Shown here piece by piece: positions 10,290-20,020 of a stretch of 64,000 nucleotides of DNA. How positions within the stretch are numbered: position 1 is the first letter of the stretch; the number at the start of each line of letters is the position of its first letter. The notes under the pieces are model-generated. The model saw nothing but the letters and a program-made list of their open reading frames with translations. It was not told the origin of the DNA and searched no databases. Both the position numbers and the translations under genes were made by a program. Source of the DNA: Closterium sp. NIES-65 (lineage: Eukaryota > Streptophyta > Zygnematophyceae > Desmidiales > Closteriaceae); assembly GCA_948144175.1 (NCBI GenBank), contig CANXME010002414.1, positions 62,001-126,000 on the forward strand, given 5' to 3'.

Positions 10290-10721
10290 CGCCCCCATAA
10301 TGCTTGTAGGTAGGTATGTAGTTACAGCAACAGCAGGTACCCCTACCATCTCCTCACCCTCCTCCTTCCCCTCCCCCACACTGCTGCAGAAGCAGCAGAG
10401 AAAGGGGGAAGAGAGGAGAGGTGGAGGGACGGCTGCTTGTTGCCTCACACCCGCCACCCCGGTACCACTCCCCCTCCTCACCCACATCCTCACACCCTCC
10501 TCCCCCAGCGGCAGCTGCAGCGGTGGGACTGAAAGAAGGAGGAGGGAAAGGGAGAGAGTTGACCCCACGCTCCAACACCCTCCACCCCCATACCCTCCTC
10601 CCCACGGCTGCAGGGAGACAAGAGAAAGGGGGGGGTGGGAAGGAAGAAAGCCGCAGAGCGGCGAAGAGGCGTCGGTGCAGATGGGTCAGGGGCGGCAGCA
10701 GGGAGTGCAGGGGCGGAAAGG

Positions 10722-10951
10722 CCCGTCGCGGGCCAGTGCCACGGGGCGCACGACGGGTAGCATAAAAGGGCCCGATCGTGTGCCTCGGGGCACACGACGA
10801 GCAGGGCACCATCGTGTGCCACGGGGCGCACGATGGGCAGTAGAAGGGCACCGTCGCGTGCCACGGGGCGCGCGACGGGCAGGGAAGGAGTCACACGCCC
10901 GTGGGCGGGACAATGTAAAAATAAAGTCGTCACGCGCCCTAGGCGCGCGAC
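10722..10951 (-). repeat. Tandem hairpin array in the TRIM-1 leader
   Basis: At least five G+C-rich units, each an inverted repeat with a short loop. They are 10722-10757 (outer CCCGTCG/CGACGGG), 10776-10797 (9 bp, loop TCGG), 10809-10836 (12 bp, loop ACGG), 10851-10878 (12 bp, loop ACGG) and about 10926-10949 (loop CTA). Units three and four differ at two stem positions, and both arms change together. This points to selection on an RNA or DNA fold rather than on sequence. Confidence 0.75.
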
Positions 10952-11018
10952 CGGAAAACCTTAGCAGCGGAAGTGTAAAGTGGGCCCACAGGCCAGGACG
11001 AACCTAGCTCCGATAACA

Positions 11019-11280
11019 TGTCGAGAGTCTAAGTAATTTAAGAGTAGAAACGGGGGCCTAGGCTTAGTAGCCTAGGCCCTAACTTAGGTATCGAGCGGGT
11101 TTTCCCCTAGGAGCAATGTCGAGTGAGTTGAGAGGGAAATTGGTGAAAAGGTGGTTTCACTATAGGTTCAGGGGTACATATAGCATAGAAACAAAATAAG
11201 GTGCACCACCAACAAAAGTTTACATAACTACACTAACTACAACTACAAGCAATTATAAAACATGACAAAATATTTCGACA
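11019..11280 (-). repeat. 5' LTR of TRIM-1
   Basis: 262 bp. It differs from the other LTR at one position (AAGTAATTT versus AAGTAGTTT). The primer site and the shared leader block (sense CCTGTGGG) lie immediately next to it at 10984-11018. Confidence 0.93.
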
Positions 11281-12521
11281 GCTTGCGTCGAGGTGACTTG
11301 GCTGCTCGAAGGTCGGAGTTGTCGCTGTGGTGCTGCCGATTGATGACGATACGGGCAGTGCGTGCGAGGATGCCCTGAGGTCTTGCAGATATGGCAAAAT
11401 GGAGGTACTGACTTCGGTTGTTGTTGTTGTCGGTTGTTGCTGTTGTTCTAGCGTCGCTGGGTGTGAAAAGCGAACTCTGGTACTGACGCCTTCTTCTTAT
11501 GTCGTTCTTCTTGCAGGTCCATATCCTGTTGCTCGGCGTGGATTTCGGCGCAGAGTGCTGCTTCGGAGATTCTTCCGTGTGCTCGTAATATGGTGCGAGT
11601 GGAGCGCTAGTGAGGGCCGAGACCGCCGATGACGACCGTGACGAAGGCGTCTTCTGAAATTGATCCTCCACATCGAAGGAGCCTGTCGCGCAGTTCGCGG
11701 CAGCGACTGATATACTCCATGCCTTTCTCGCCGGGCTTCATTTCTATCGTTGTCAGCTGCGCCATTAACCGGCTTTGGTTTACACTGTCTATCGCTTAAT
11801 ACAAGTTCTTCAAATGGTTGTACGCGAGCTCCGCGGAGTTGCCGTAGCCTCGGTAAGGCCTGATGTTCTGCTGTTGAGTCGGGGTGATGTTCCTCAGCAG
11901 TATTGTGTACGCCATCATCAATTGATAAGTATACTGCTGCTTCTCATATTGTGTGCCGTTTGTTGGATATGGCAGGGACCCGTCGAAGAAGCCAAGGATC
12001 TGCGCTCCTTCCATCATCAGCTTGAATTCGAAGGACAAGGTAAAAAAGTCCTTTCCGTCAAAGGGCTTTGTCGTTTGCAGCTTTAGAACGTGCGCGAATT
12101 GCGACTGAACTTGTAATGCGTCTAGTGCTCTCTCTTGTCCCGGTGCAGGTTGTGGTTGCGGCATAAAGCTGACGGAGCCACGCTGGGGCTCGTACGGAGC
12201 AAAGGTGGGTTGTTGATGTTGATTCCCGCGTGCGTAGGATGAGCCATCGAGACTCATAGGTGTAGCGTTATTGTTGTTGTTGCTGTTGTTTGATTGCGCA
12301 GATGCTCCTTGCTGGTGCTGCTCGTAGAAGGACATGAAGGAGAAGAATTTCTCCATCATGCTTGGATCGAAGCCCGCGCCTTGGTTTGCGGGTGGTTCTG
12401 TAGACCCAGCTGCTGGTCTCGTCGTTGTCCCCTCCTCTGTCAGTAGGCCAGAGGCAGGTGGTGGAGTAGGGGTAGTACCGAGAGAGCCGTTGGAGGAGCT
12501 CCTCTCCTTTCTAGCAGACAT
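11281..12521 (-). pseudogene. A1 gag (stops and frame breaks)
   Basis: Starts at ATG 12521 with a Ser/Thr/Pro-rich N-terminus, MMEKFFSFMSFYEQHQQG, and a central region with QFAHVLKLQTTKPFDGKDFF and PTNGTQYEKQQYTYQ. The first frame ends at a TAA (11796) where A2 has CAA in SLYQATDG. Downstream, sequence similar to A2 gag continues in another frame up to the zinc-knuckle region, where TRIM-1 begins. It would have encoded the particle coat protein. Confidence 0.85.
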
Positions 12522-12580
12522 GTCTTCTTGATGTACTGAGTGTTGAATAATAAATTTTAACTCTAACTACTCTCATACCA

Positions 12581-13009
12581 TGTTGGGCTGAAACGCCCTA
12601 GGATCTTTGTAGAGTTAAAGTTTGAGTAGATGTTGTAATAGCGGAAGCGTTGAATTGAAGTCCTTGAACCACCTTGCGCTGGTATGTGAGGGCAAAGTAA
12701 GTTGATTAAAGCAAAGAGATACAAGAATATAAATAGATGAGTACAGAGAATATGAAGAGACATTATAACTAATTTTACTGTTGCGGTTCGATACAGTGCG
12801 ACTCGGGCAATTGCTCAATGTCGAGTCAGTTGTTTGTCCTTGCTGTCGCGCTGCGTCAGGTCAAGGGTCGCTGAACTTTGACTTTCCCGTAACCTCCGAC
12901 GGTTACGTTAACCACTTTGGTTGACTCGCGATGCTTCGACTTGAGCTGCTTCGCTTTGTGTCTTGAAGTCTGACACGACAGAGGCGCTTAACTTTATTTG
13001 TTCCCAACA
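12581..13009 (-). repeat. 5' LTR of A1 with adjacent primer binding site
   Basis: An uninterrupted 429-bp LTR. It preserves the empty target site GACATTATAACT that was split in the other LTR. Next to it at about 12568-12580 (sense TGGTATGAGAG) is an initiator-tRNA-Met-like primer binding site, which confirms the minus orientation. Confidence 0.95.
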
Positions 13010-13148
13010 TCCGATACCATGTCGACTCCAATTCGGCCAAGTCGTAGGGGTGACAATTCAAATATGGGTACCCTGTTTTCAATCCCCCAAAAAGAGATTT
13101 ACCCTGGAGGCACATTTTCAGCAAAACGCCAAGCCTGAGCCTTCTTGC

Positions 13149-13586
13149 TGTTGGGCTAAACGCCCTAGGATCTTTGGTAGAGTTAAAGTCTTAGTAAACG
13201 ATGTGGTAGCGGAAGCGTTTTAAGTAAAGTCTTTGAACCACCTTGCGCTAGTATGTGAGGGCAAAGTAAGTTGATTAAAGCAAAGGGATACAAGAATATA
13301 TATATGAATACAGAAAATATGAAGAGACATAATTATAACTACTTTACTGTTGCGGTTCGATACAGTGCGACTCGGGCAACTGCTCAATGTCCAGTCAGTT
13401 GTGTGTCCTTGCTATCGCGCTGCATTTGTCAGATCAAAGGTCGCTGACCTTTGACTTTCGTGTAACCTCCAGCGGTTACGCCAACCTCCGAGGGTTGACT
13501 CGCTGGTGCTTCAATAAGCGCTGCTTCGCTTGTGTCTTGGAGTTTCGACACGACAGAGGCGCTTAAGACTATTTGTTCCTGCCACA
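13149..13586 (-). repeat. 3' LTR of A2
   Basis: 438 bp. Its two ends differ from the other A2 LTR: GGGCTAAACGCCCTAGG versus GGGCTGAGTGCCCTTTAGG, and CCTGCCACA versus CCCAACA. The first of these makes it locally more like A1. Confidence 0.9.
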
Positions 13587-15554
13587 CCCCTTCGCTTCTG
13601 GAGTGTCGCTGATGGTGGCGTGGCTTTGTCCAGTCAGCAGCATGCAGTACTCGAACTTCTGTTTTCCGAGCTTCTTGGTCAAGTAGTCAGCTACCATCTC
13701 GGACGTGGGACTGTAGGATAGTTCGAGTTTCCCTTTCTCGATCTCGTCTTTCACGAAGCAATATCGCAGAGCGATATGCTTCGTTCTGTTCGCGAATCCG
13801 CTTTTGTTGGCGATGTGAATCGCAGATTGGTTGTCGCAGAACAGGGTGAAGTTGGGTAACTCGGCTAACTTCGCTTCTTCCAGTAGCTCGCGAAGATAGA
13901 GTCCTTCCTTGGTGGCTGAGCAGAGTGCGATATATTCTGCTTCAGCTGACGAGAGAGCGATTAGTTCCTGATTGCTTGATTGCCATGAGATAGGTCCGAT
14001 AGGTTCGAGGCGGTAGATGTAGCCAGTGCGGGAGTGCCTGTTATCTAAGTCCCCGGCGTGATCCGCGTCGACGTTGCCGATTAGTTTCGTCGGTGTAGTT
14101 GTGTTCTTGTAGTATGTCAGACCGATCGTTGAGGTGCTTACGAAGTAGTGGAGAGCGCGGTCGAGCTCCGCCAGGTGTTTTGTTTTGGGTCTCTTGAGGT
14201 TGGTGGCGAGTTGACTTGCGGAGTAGGACAGATCTGGGCGGCAGGTGACGGCTGCGAAGAGAAGGCAGCCCAGCTTTCTCTGGTAGTCGCGTATTCCGGC
14301 GGTTTTGAGTAGAGAGGACCCTTCATTGTGGTTTCCTGTCGTGTAGCGGTAGGGCGTAGAGATGGGGGTAGGTGTGAGTGCGAAGCGTTTGGCGATGGTG
14401 TCAGCGTATTTAGCGGCGTTGAGGTAGATTGCGCCTTCTTCCTCCCGAATGTTCAAGCCGAGGTACTATGTGAAGGTAGAGGAGACCGTGAGTGTGAGGT
14501 CCCTCTGTAGCTCCCCTTCGAACCAGGTGGTGATGTCGTCAGTAGAGCCGATGTAGAGTAAGTCGTCTACGTAGACGATCGGCAGAATGTAATCGGTGTC
14601 TTTGGTGAGTCGGTACATCCCTTGGTCGTGAGGCAGTTGGCGGAATCCGATGCGAGTGAGGCGAGCGTGTAGGTACTGTTGCCATAGCCGCGGGGCTTGC
14701 TTGATCCCGTAGAGCGATTTTAGCAGTTGTCAGACTTGGTTAGGTTCCCCGTGGGTACCGTGTGGGAGCTCGACGAAGATTTCCGCTTCGACGGGTGCGT
14801 AGAGGAACGCGTTGGCGACATCGATTTGCCGTAGTTTCTTCTTCTTCATAGCGGCGATCGCGAGGAGAATTCAAAGTGAGGTATGTCGGCTGACCGGGGG
14901 GAATGTCTCGGTGAAGTCCTGTCCGTGCTCCTGATCGAATCCACGCACGGCCCAGCGTGCTTTGAATTCCTCGATTGTGCCGTCTACCTTCGTTTTGATG
15001 CGGAAGACCCATTTCCCGGTGCGAATGGTCTTGTTCCTTGCCACGCTGATGGGAACGACTTTCCATGTGTTCGTTCCTCCAGCGCTTTTAATTCTCTGTC
15101 CATGGCCTCGCGCCATTTTTCCTTGTGTTCCCCCCCCCAGAGCCTGCTGAACCGTCGCAGGCTCTTTAGGGAGAGCGTTGCCGTGGACTGCGGTGACGAG
15201 GCCGGGAATCTGCAGTCCAGTCTGTGAGTAGCGGGGAAGAGTTGCGGGATAAGCTGCTTCATCTCCCGCTTCTGGGTCGGGTATGAAATTTGGCCCTATC
15301 CGTTCTGCTTCGTTGGTGTTGACTGTCGCAGGTTTTACGTAACCATTGTCGGCGAAGTGGTAGAAGACTTCGGCGTTGGCGCTTTCGTGAGGGTTTTCTT
15401 CGTCCATGGGGAAGTTGACGGAGTAGAACGGGAGAGGTCCGGCTTCTTCTGATGCATTGTCCACATTCTGCTCGTCCCAGTCTGCTTCGTCCGCTGCTGA
15501 GGCGAAGGCTCGGTCACCACGAAAACCACCTGTGGGATCTTGATTTTCGTGCAA
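13569..15554 (-). pseudogene. A2 reverse transcriptase-RNase H (multiple stops)
   Basis: Sequence related to A1 RT continues through LHENQDPTGG, NTWKVVP and FKARWAVRGFDQEHG. The RT domain then contains a TGA in the TSLRILLAI motif (about 14870), a TGA at QVCQLL (about 14731) and a TAG before YLGLNIREE (about 14467). RNase H (14456-13569) is open, with SSAEAEYIALCSATKE and FCDNQSAIHIANKSGF. A local double shift lies near 15140 in a C-run. The enzyme cannot be functional. Confidence 0.88.
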
Positions 15555-15642
15555 GTTAGCAAGGTACGTCTGAAGTGTGAGTCGTTCATAGAAGATTATG
15601 TCATGTGCTGCTACTGTTTCCTTGGAGTGGACGTCAAAGATT

Positions 15643-17490
15643 TTACACGCGTTGTAGTTCTTTTCGATGCCGAGGTGTAGTCCCCACTGTGCGCGTTGTG
15701 AAAAATCTTCCCGCTCGTGCTTCTAGGGGTCGGTACTGTACCATGCACCCGAAAACTCGTAACATTTTTGTGCTGCCCTGTTTCCCTGTCCACAGCAGAT
15801 GCGGTGACGCGTTGTTCGGAAGTGAAGACGACGACATCAAGTTGTGCAGCATGACAGCGTGGTCCATTGCTGCAGGCCACTGGTGGTTGGGTAGCCGCAT
15901 GCCACGTAACAGCTTGCGCATGCTGTTCTGCAGAGTCCTGTTTTTTCTTTCTGCCACACCTTGCTGCTGATGGGCGTAGGGAATGGAGAGGAGCTGCTTG
16001 ATTCCTCTTTCCGCCAGGTACTGCTTCAATCGTTGAGAGGTGTATTCTCCTCCTCCGTTTGACTGGAAGCTTTTCAGTTGTGCGCCCGACTCTCTCTTTG
16101 CTACTAGTAGCCAGGCAGCGAAGGCTGCGAGTGCCATGTCGTGGCTGGGTAGGTTTAGGTGCCAAACGTAACGAGTGGCGGCGTCAATGAAGGCGATCGT
16201 GTAGTTGTAAGTAACTTGTCCTGGTTCTCGATTGAAGAGGATATCGCTGTACACTTTCTCAAGTGGTGCGTACACGGGTGCGCTCGGGTTGTGATGAGGA
16301 ATGAACGGCCGGTGTGGTAAGTCGGCTTTGGGGCAGGTAAGGCAAGTTCCTCGTGCCTGTTGAAGTTCTCTGCCGTCGGGTAGTAGTAATGTGTCCTTGT
16401 CAAGGAATCCTGCTCTTATTGTGTTGTTTAACACAGTGTTGCTTGGATGTCCCATGTGTGCGTGCCAGATGTCTTCGGAGGCGCGGTGTCCGGGCGAGCG
16501 TTGATACGCGTCGGAGTTGGAGTAGAAGCTAGCGACAAAGTTTGCGCTTCTGTGGACTTCTCGTTGAGTTGGATTCAGCTGCTGTGCGGGTGTTGGTGGT
16601 GCTTCGTCAACGAGGACTGGTGTCGTTTCTCCTGCTATTGGTGACGATGTTTCTGCTGCTGCCGATGTTGTCTCTGCTGCTGCCGATGTTGTCTCTGCTG
16701 CTGCCGATGTTGTCTCTACTGCTGCCGATGTTGTCTCTACTGCTGCCGAATGTTGTATTGTTACTAACGCACGTGTTCGTTCTGCTTCAGGGATGGTATG
16801 GGAATACCAGAAACCTTCTGGACTGAAGTCGGGGTCGAGATCCGGAGGATGTGTCCAGTCGGTGAAGTTCACGATGGCGTCGCTGTCTGCAGTACCAAGA
16901 TCGGGGACGAAGTCAAGAACAAAGACGTTGTTCTTGAGGATCGCCCTTCCGATGTAGAGTCCTCCTTTCCCGTGGTACAGTTGGAATTCTTGAGTGGTAT
17001 TGTCTGCTTCGAGATTAATACCCTTCGACATCAGCTGGTTGACGCTCAGTAAGTTGTAGCCGAGTCCCTCTGCTATTAGGACTTTCGACATTTGTAGTAC
17101 GACGTTCGTCTCCCGTGACTGAAGTTGTACTATGCCTTGTCGTCTTGTACGCAGGTTCTGATTATTGGCGACGGTGATGACGACTTCTCGTTGAAGTTGG
17201 TGCTCGCGTTGAACGAAACGTCCTGAGGAGCACATGTGCTGTCCGCAGCAGCTCTCCAAGAACCAAGTGTCCCTTCCGGATGGCTCGCTTTGGGCGATGG
17301 CGGCGTATGTCGGGTTCGGCTGAAGTGACTCGCGGCAGGGTGTGGTTTCGTCGAGTCGTTCTTCTGGTGAGTAGTGCGGTGGTGACTCGGTGATGCAGGA
17401 GTCTGTTATCTTTGCCATGCAGTTGATGATGTTTCTTGCTCCTTGTGCAGGTTGTCCAGTTGGAGTCGTTGAAGCTTGAATCTTTGTCAT
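15643..17490 (-). pseudogene. A2 protease-integrase (615 codons, ends in a frameshift)
   Basis: Reads the protease region DTWFLESCCGQHMC, an Ala/Thr 21-bp repeat block (about 16640-16760), and integrase with HAHMGHPS, CLTCPKADLPHRP, DAATRYVWHLN and HQQQGVAERKNRTLQN. At 15700-15705 a run of five A (A1 has four) shifts the frame after GCMVQYRPLEARAGRF, so the C-terminal integrase and RT are disconnected. The same extra base occurs in A3. Confidence 0.88.
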
Positions 17491-17538
17491 GGGGTTTGCT
17501 TGCGTTGAAGTGACTTGGGTGCTTGAAGGCCGAAGTTG

Positions 17539-18726
17539 TCACTCTGGTGGTGTCGATTGGTGACGATACGGGCAGTGGGTACGAGGATGCCCTGAAGTTT
17601 TGCAGATGTGGCAAAACGGAGGTACCGGCTTCAGTTGTTGCTGCCGATTGTTGTTGTTGTTGTAGCGTTGCTGGGTGTGAAACGCGAACTCTGGTGCTGA
17701 CGTCTTCTTTTTATGTCGTTCTTCTTGCAGGTCCATGTCTTGCTGCTCGGCATGGATTTCGACGCAGAGTGCTGCTTCGAAGATTCTCCCGTGAGCTCGG
17801 AGGATAGCCTTTGTGGCGCGCCATTGAGGACCAAGGCCGCCGATGATGACTGTCACGAAGGCGTCTTCAGAGATCGACCCTCCCCATCGAAGGAGCTTGT
17901 CACGCAATTTGCGACATCGACTGACATACGCCAGTCCTTTCTCTCCTGGTTTCATTTCAACTGTTGTCAGTTGCGCCATTAACCGACTTTGACTTACACC
18001 GTCTGTTGCTTGATACAGGCTCTTCAGGTGGTTGTACGCGAGCTCCGCGAAGTTACCGTAACCTCGGTAGGTCCTTATATTCTGCTGTTGAGTCCGGGTG
18101 ATGTTTCTTAATAGAATCGTGTACGCCATCATTGACTGATAGGTGTACTGCTTCTTCTCGTACTGTGTGCCGTTTGTTGGATATGGCAGGGTCCCGTCGA
18201 AGAATCCGAGTATCTGCGCGCCTTCCATCATCAGTTCGAGCTCGAACGACCAGGTGAAGAAATCCTTTCCATCGAATGGTCTTGACGTCTGCATCTTCAG
18301 AATATGTGCGAACTGCGACTGGACTTGCAGTGCGTCCAGTTGTTTTTCTTGTCCATGTGAGGGCTGTGGTTGTGGCATGAAGCTGATGGATCTGCGCTCG
18401 TACGGAGCAAAGGTAGGCTGTTGTTGCTGGTTTCCCCGTGCATATGATGAGCCGTCGAGACTCATGGGTGTTGCTCCGTTGTTGTTGCTGTTGTGTGATT
18501 GCGCAGGTCCTCCTTGCTGATGCTGCTCGTAGAAGGACATGAAGGAGAAGAATTTCTCCATCATGCTTGGATCGAAGCCCACGCCTTGGTTTGCGGGAGT
18601 TTCAGTAGACCCAGCTGCCGGTCTTGTTGTTGTCCCTTCCTCTGTCTGTAGGCCAGAGCCAGGAGGTGGAGTGGGAGTAGTACCAGGAGAGCCGTTGGAG
18701 GAGCTCCTCTCCTTCCTAGTAGACAT
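17539..18726 (-). CDS. A2 gag, full-length open frame (395 aa) with CCHC zinc knuckle
   Basis: The best-preserved gag of family A. The N-terminus is Ser/Pro/Thr-rich. It is followed by the conserved FFSFMSFYEQHQQGG, the UBN2/DUF4219-like region (PFDGKDFFTWSFELELMMEG, LRNIT..QQQNIRTYRGYG, LMAQLTTVEMKPGEKGLAY) and a C-terminal zinc knuckle CHICKTSGHPRTHC (C-x2-C-x4-H-x4-C). It packages element RNA in cytoplasmic particles. In A3 the same position continues into pol with CGC/CAA codons, so the TGA at 17539 that ends the frame here replaced an Arg codon and gag-pol was one frame. Confidence 0.9.
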   Translation of the reverse strand: MSTRKERSSSNGSPGTTPTPPPGSGLQTEEGTTTRPAAGSTETPANQGVGFDPSMMEKFFSFMSFYEQHQQGGPAQSHNSNNNGATPMSLDGSSYARGNQQQQPTFAPYERRSISFMPQPQPSHGQEKQLDALQVQSQFAHILKMQTSRPFDGKDFFTWSFELELMMEGAQILGFFDGTLPYPTNGTQYEKKQYTYQSMMAYTILLRNITRTQQQNIRTYRGYGNFAELAYNHLKSLYQATDGVSQSRLMAQLTTVEMKPGEKGLAYVSRCRKLRDKLLRWGGSISEDAFVTVIIGGLGPQWRATKAILRAHGRIFEAALCVEIHAEQQDMDLQEERHKKKTSAPEFAFHTQQRYNNNNNRQQQLKPVPPFCHICKTSGHPRTHCPYRHQSTPPE

Positions 18727-18786
18727 ATCTCTTGGTGTATTAAGTATTGAGGAGAAATAATTTAACTCTAACCTGCTCTCATACCA

Positions 18787-19226
18787 TGTTGGGCTGAGTG
18801 CCCTTTAGGATCTTTGGTAGAGTTAAAGTCTTGGTAAACGATGTGGTAGCGGAAGTGTTTTAAGTAAAGTCTTTGAACCACCTTGCGCTAGTATGTGAGG
18901 GCAAAGTAAGTTGATTAAAGCAAAGGGATACAAGAATATATATATATGAATACAGAGAATATGAAGAGACATAATTGTAACTACTTAACTGTTGCGGTTC
19001 GATACAGTGCGACTCGGGCAACTGCTCAATGTCGAGTCAGTTGTGTGTCCTTGCTGTCGCGCTGCATTTGTCAGGTCAAAGGTCGCTGACCTTTGACTTT
19101 CGTGTAACCTCCAGCGGTTACGCCAACCTCCGAGGGTTGACTCGCTGGTGCTTTGGTTTGCGCTGCTTTGCTTGTGTCTTGGAGTTTCGACACGACAGAG
19201 GCGCTTAAGACTATTTGTTCCCAACA
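18787..19226 (-). repeat. 5' LTR of A2
   Basis: 440 bp, TGTTGGG to CCCAACA. The tRNA-Met-like primer site (sense TGGTATGAGAGCAGG) adjoins it at about 18772-18786. Confidence 0.93.
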
Positions 19227-19521
19227 CTTGCAAAGTTCAAGGTTCACGAAATCGTAAGTCTGGGCAGTCAGGGTTGGCGAATCGAACTCAGGGTTGATTT
19301 TTTTTTTCTAGTTTGGCGAGAAAAACAGTGACGTGTTTGACGCGAGAAATCTAGCTGGATTGGCGGATTGGCTGGAGGGAGTGCATGTGGCGTAGGAGGA
19401 TCTCCTAGGGGCGCAGGGGCGAGAGCGAGGGGTGTGCAAAGGGGGAAGGAGCAAGTGAGTGGGGTGGGTGGGGGCTATTTCGTGACCGCGGGTCGTCCGC
19501 ACAAAAGGGGGAGAAAGGGGG

Positions 19522-19960
19522 TGTTGGGAACAAACAGTCTTAAGCGCCTCTGTCGTGTCAAAACACCAAGACACAAGTGAAGCAGCGCATATCGAAGCAC
19601 CAGCGAGTCAACCCTCGGAGGTTGATGTAACCGCTGGAGGTTACGCGAAAGTCAAAGGTCAGCGATCTTTGACCTGACAAATGCAGCGCGACAACAAGGA
19701 CACACAACTGACTGGACATTGAGCAGTTGCCCGAGTCGCACTGTATCGAACCGCAACAGTAAAGTAGTTATAATTATGTCTCTTCATATTCTCTGTATTC
19801 ATATATATATTCTTGTATCTCCTTGCTTTAATCAACTTACTTTGCCCTCACATACTAGCGCAAGGTGGTTCAAAGACTTTACTCCAAACGCTTCCGCTAC
19901 TACATCACTTTACTCAGACTTTAACTCTACCAAAGATCCTAAAGGGCACTCAGCCCAACA
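19522..19960 (+). repeat. 5' LTR of A3 and primer site
   Basis: 439 bp, TGTTGGG to CCCAACA, followed at 19961 by TGGTATGAGAGCAGG, complementary to the 3' end of initiator tRNA-Met with small differences. Confidence 0.93.
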
Positions 19961-20020
19961 TGGTATGAGAGCAGGTTAGAGTTAAATTATTTCTCCTCAA
20001 TACTTAATACACCAAGAGAT

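Larger units (their letters stand above)
10028..11280 (-). mobile_element. TRIM-1: non-coding LTR retroelement (1253 bp) nested in A1
   Basis: Two 262-bp LTRs (10028-10289 and 11019-11280) with one visible difference, and target duplication GCTTG at 10023-10027 and 11281-11285. Read on the minus strand, a primer site (TGTTATCGGAGC, tRNA-Met-like) follows the 5' LTR and a purine tract (ATTATGGGGGCG) precedes the 3' LTR. The ~730-bp interior has no retroviral domain. It holds a G+C-rich array of hairpin units (10722-10951). The near-identity of the LTRs implies recent mobilisation by proteins from another element. Confidence 0.93.
2325..13009 (-). mobile_element. Ty1/Copia LTR retrotransposon, family A, copy A1 (carries four later insertions)
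   Basis: A minus-strand Copia element bounded by LTRs starting TGTTGGG and ending CCCAACA, with a 5-bp target duplication TCCGA at 2320-2324 and 13010-13014. In sense order it holds 5' LTR, primer site, gag with zinc knuckle, protease, integrase, reverse transcriptase, RNase H and 3' LTR, the Copia order. Nested later insertions are the DNA transposon 2510-5584, solo LTRs 6404-6534 and 9843-9972, and the non-coding LTR element 10028-11280. Coding capacity is lost through stops in gag and pol plus these insertions. The two LTRs differ at about six sites by eye, so the insertion is fairly young. Confidence 0.93.
13149..19226 (-). mobile_element. Ty1/Copia family A, copy A2
   Basis: Minus-strand element with LTRs 13149-13586 and 18787-19226 and target duplication CTTGC at 13144-13148 and 19227-19231. 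It has no visible nested insertion, so it shows the reference layout for the family: gag 18726-17539, protease-integrase 17490-15643, RT-RNase H 15554-13569. It carries several lethal changes in pol, four of which are also present in A3. Only ~135 bp of other DNA separates it from A1. Confidence 0.93.
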
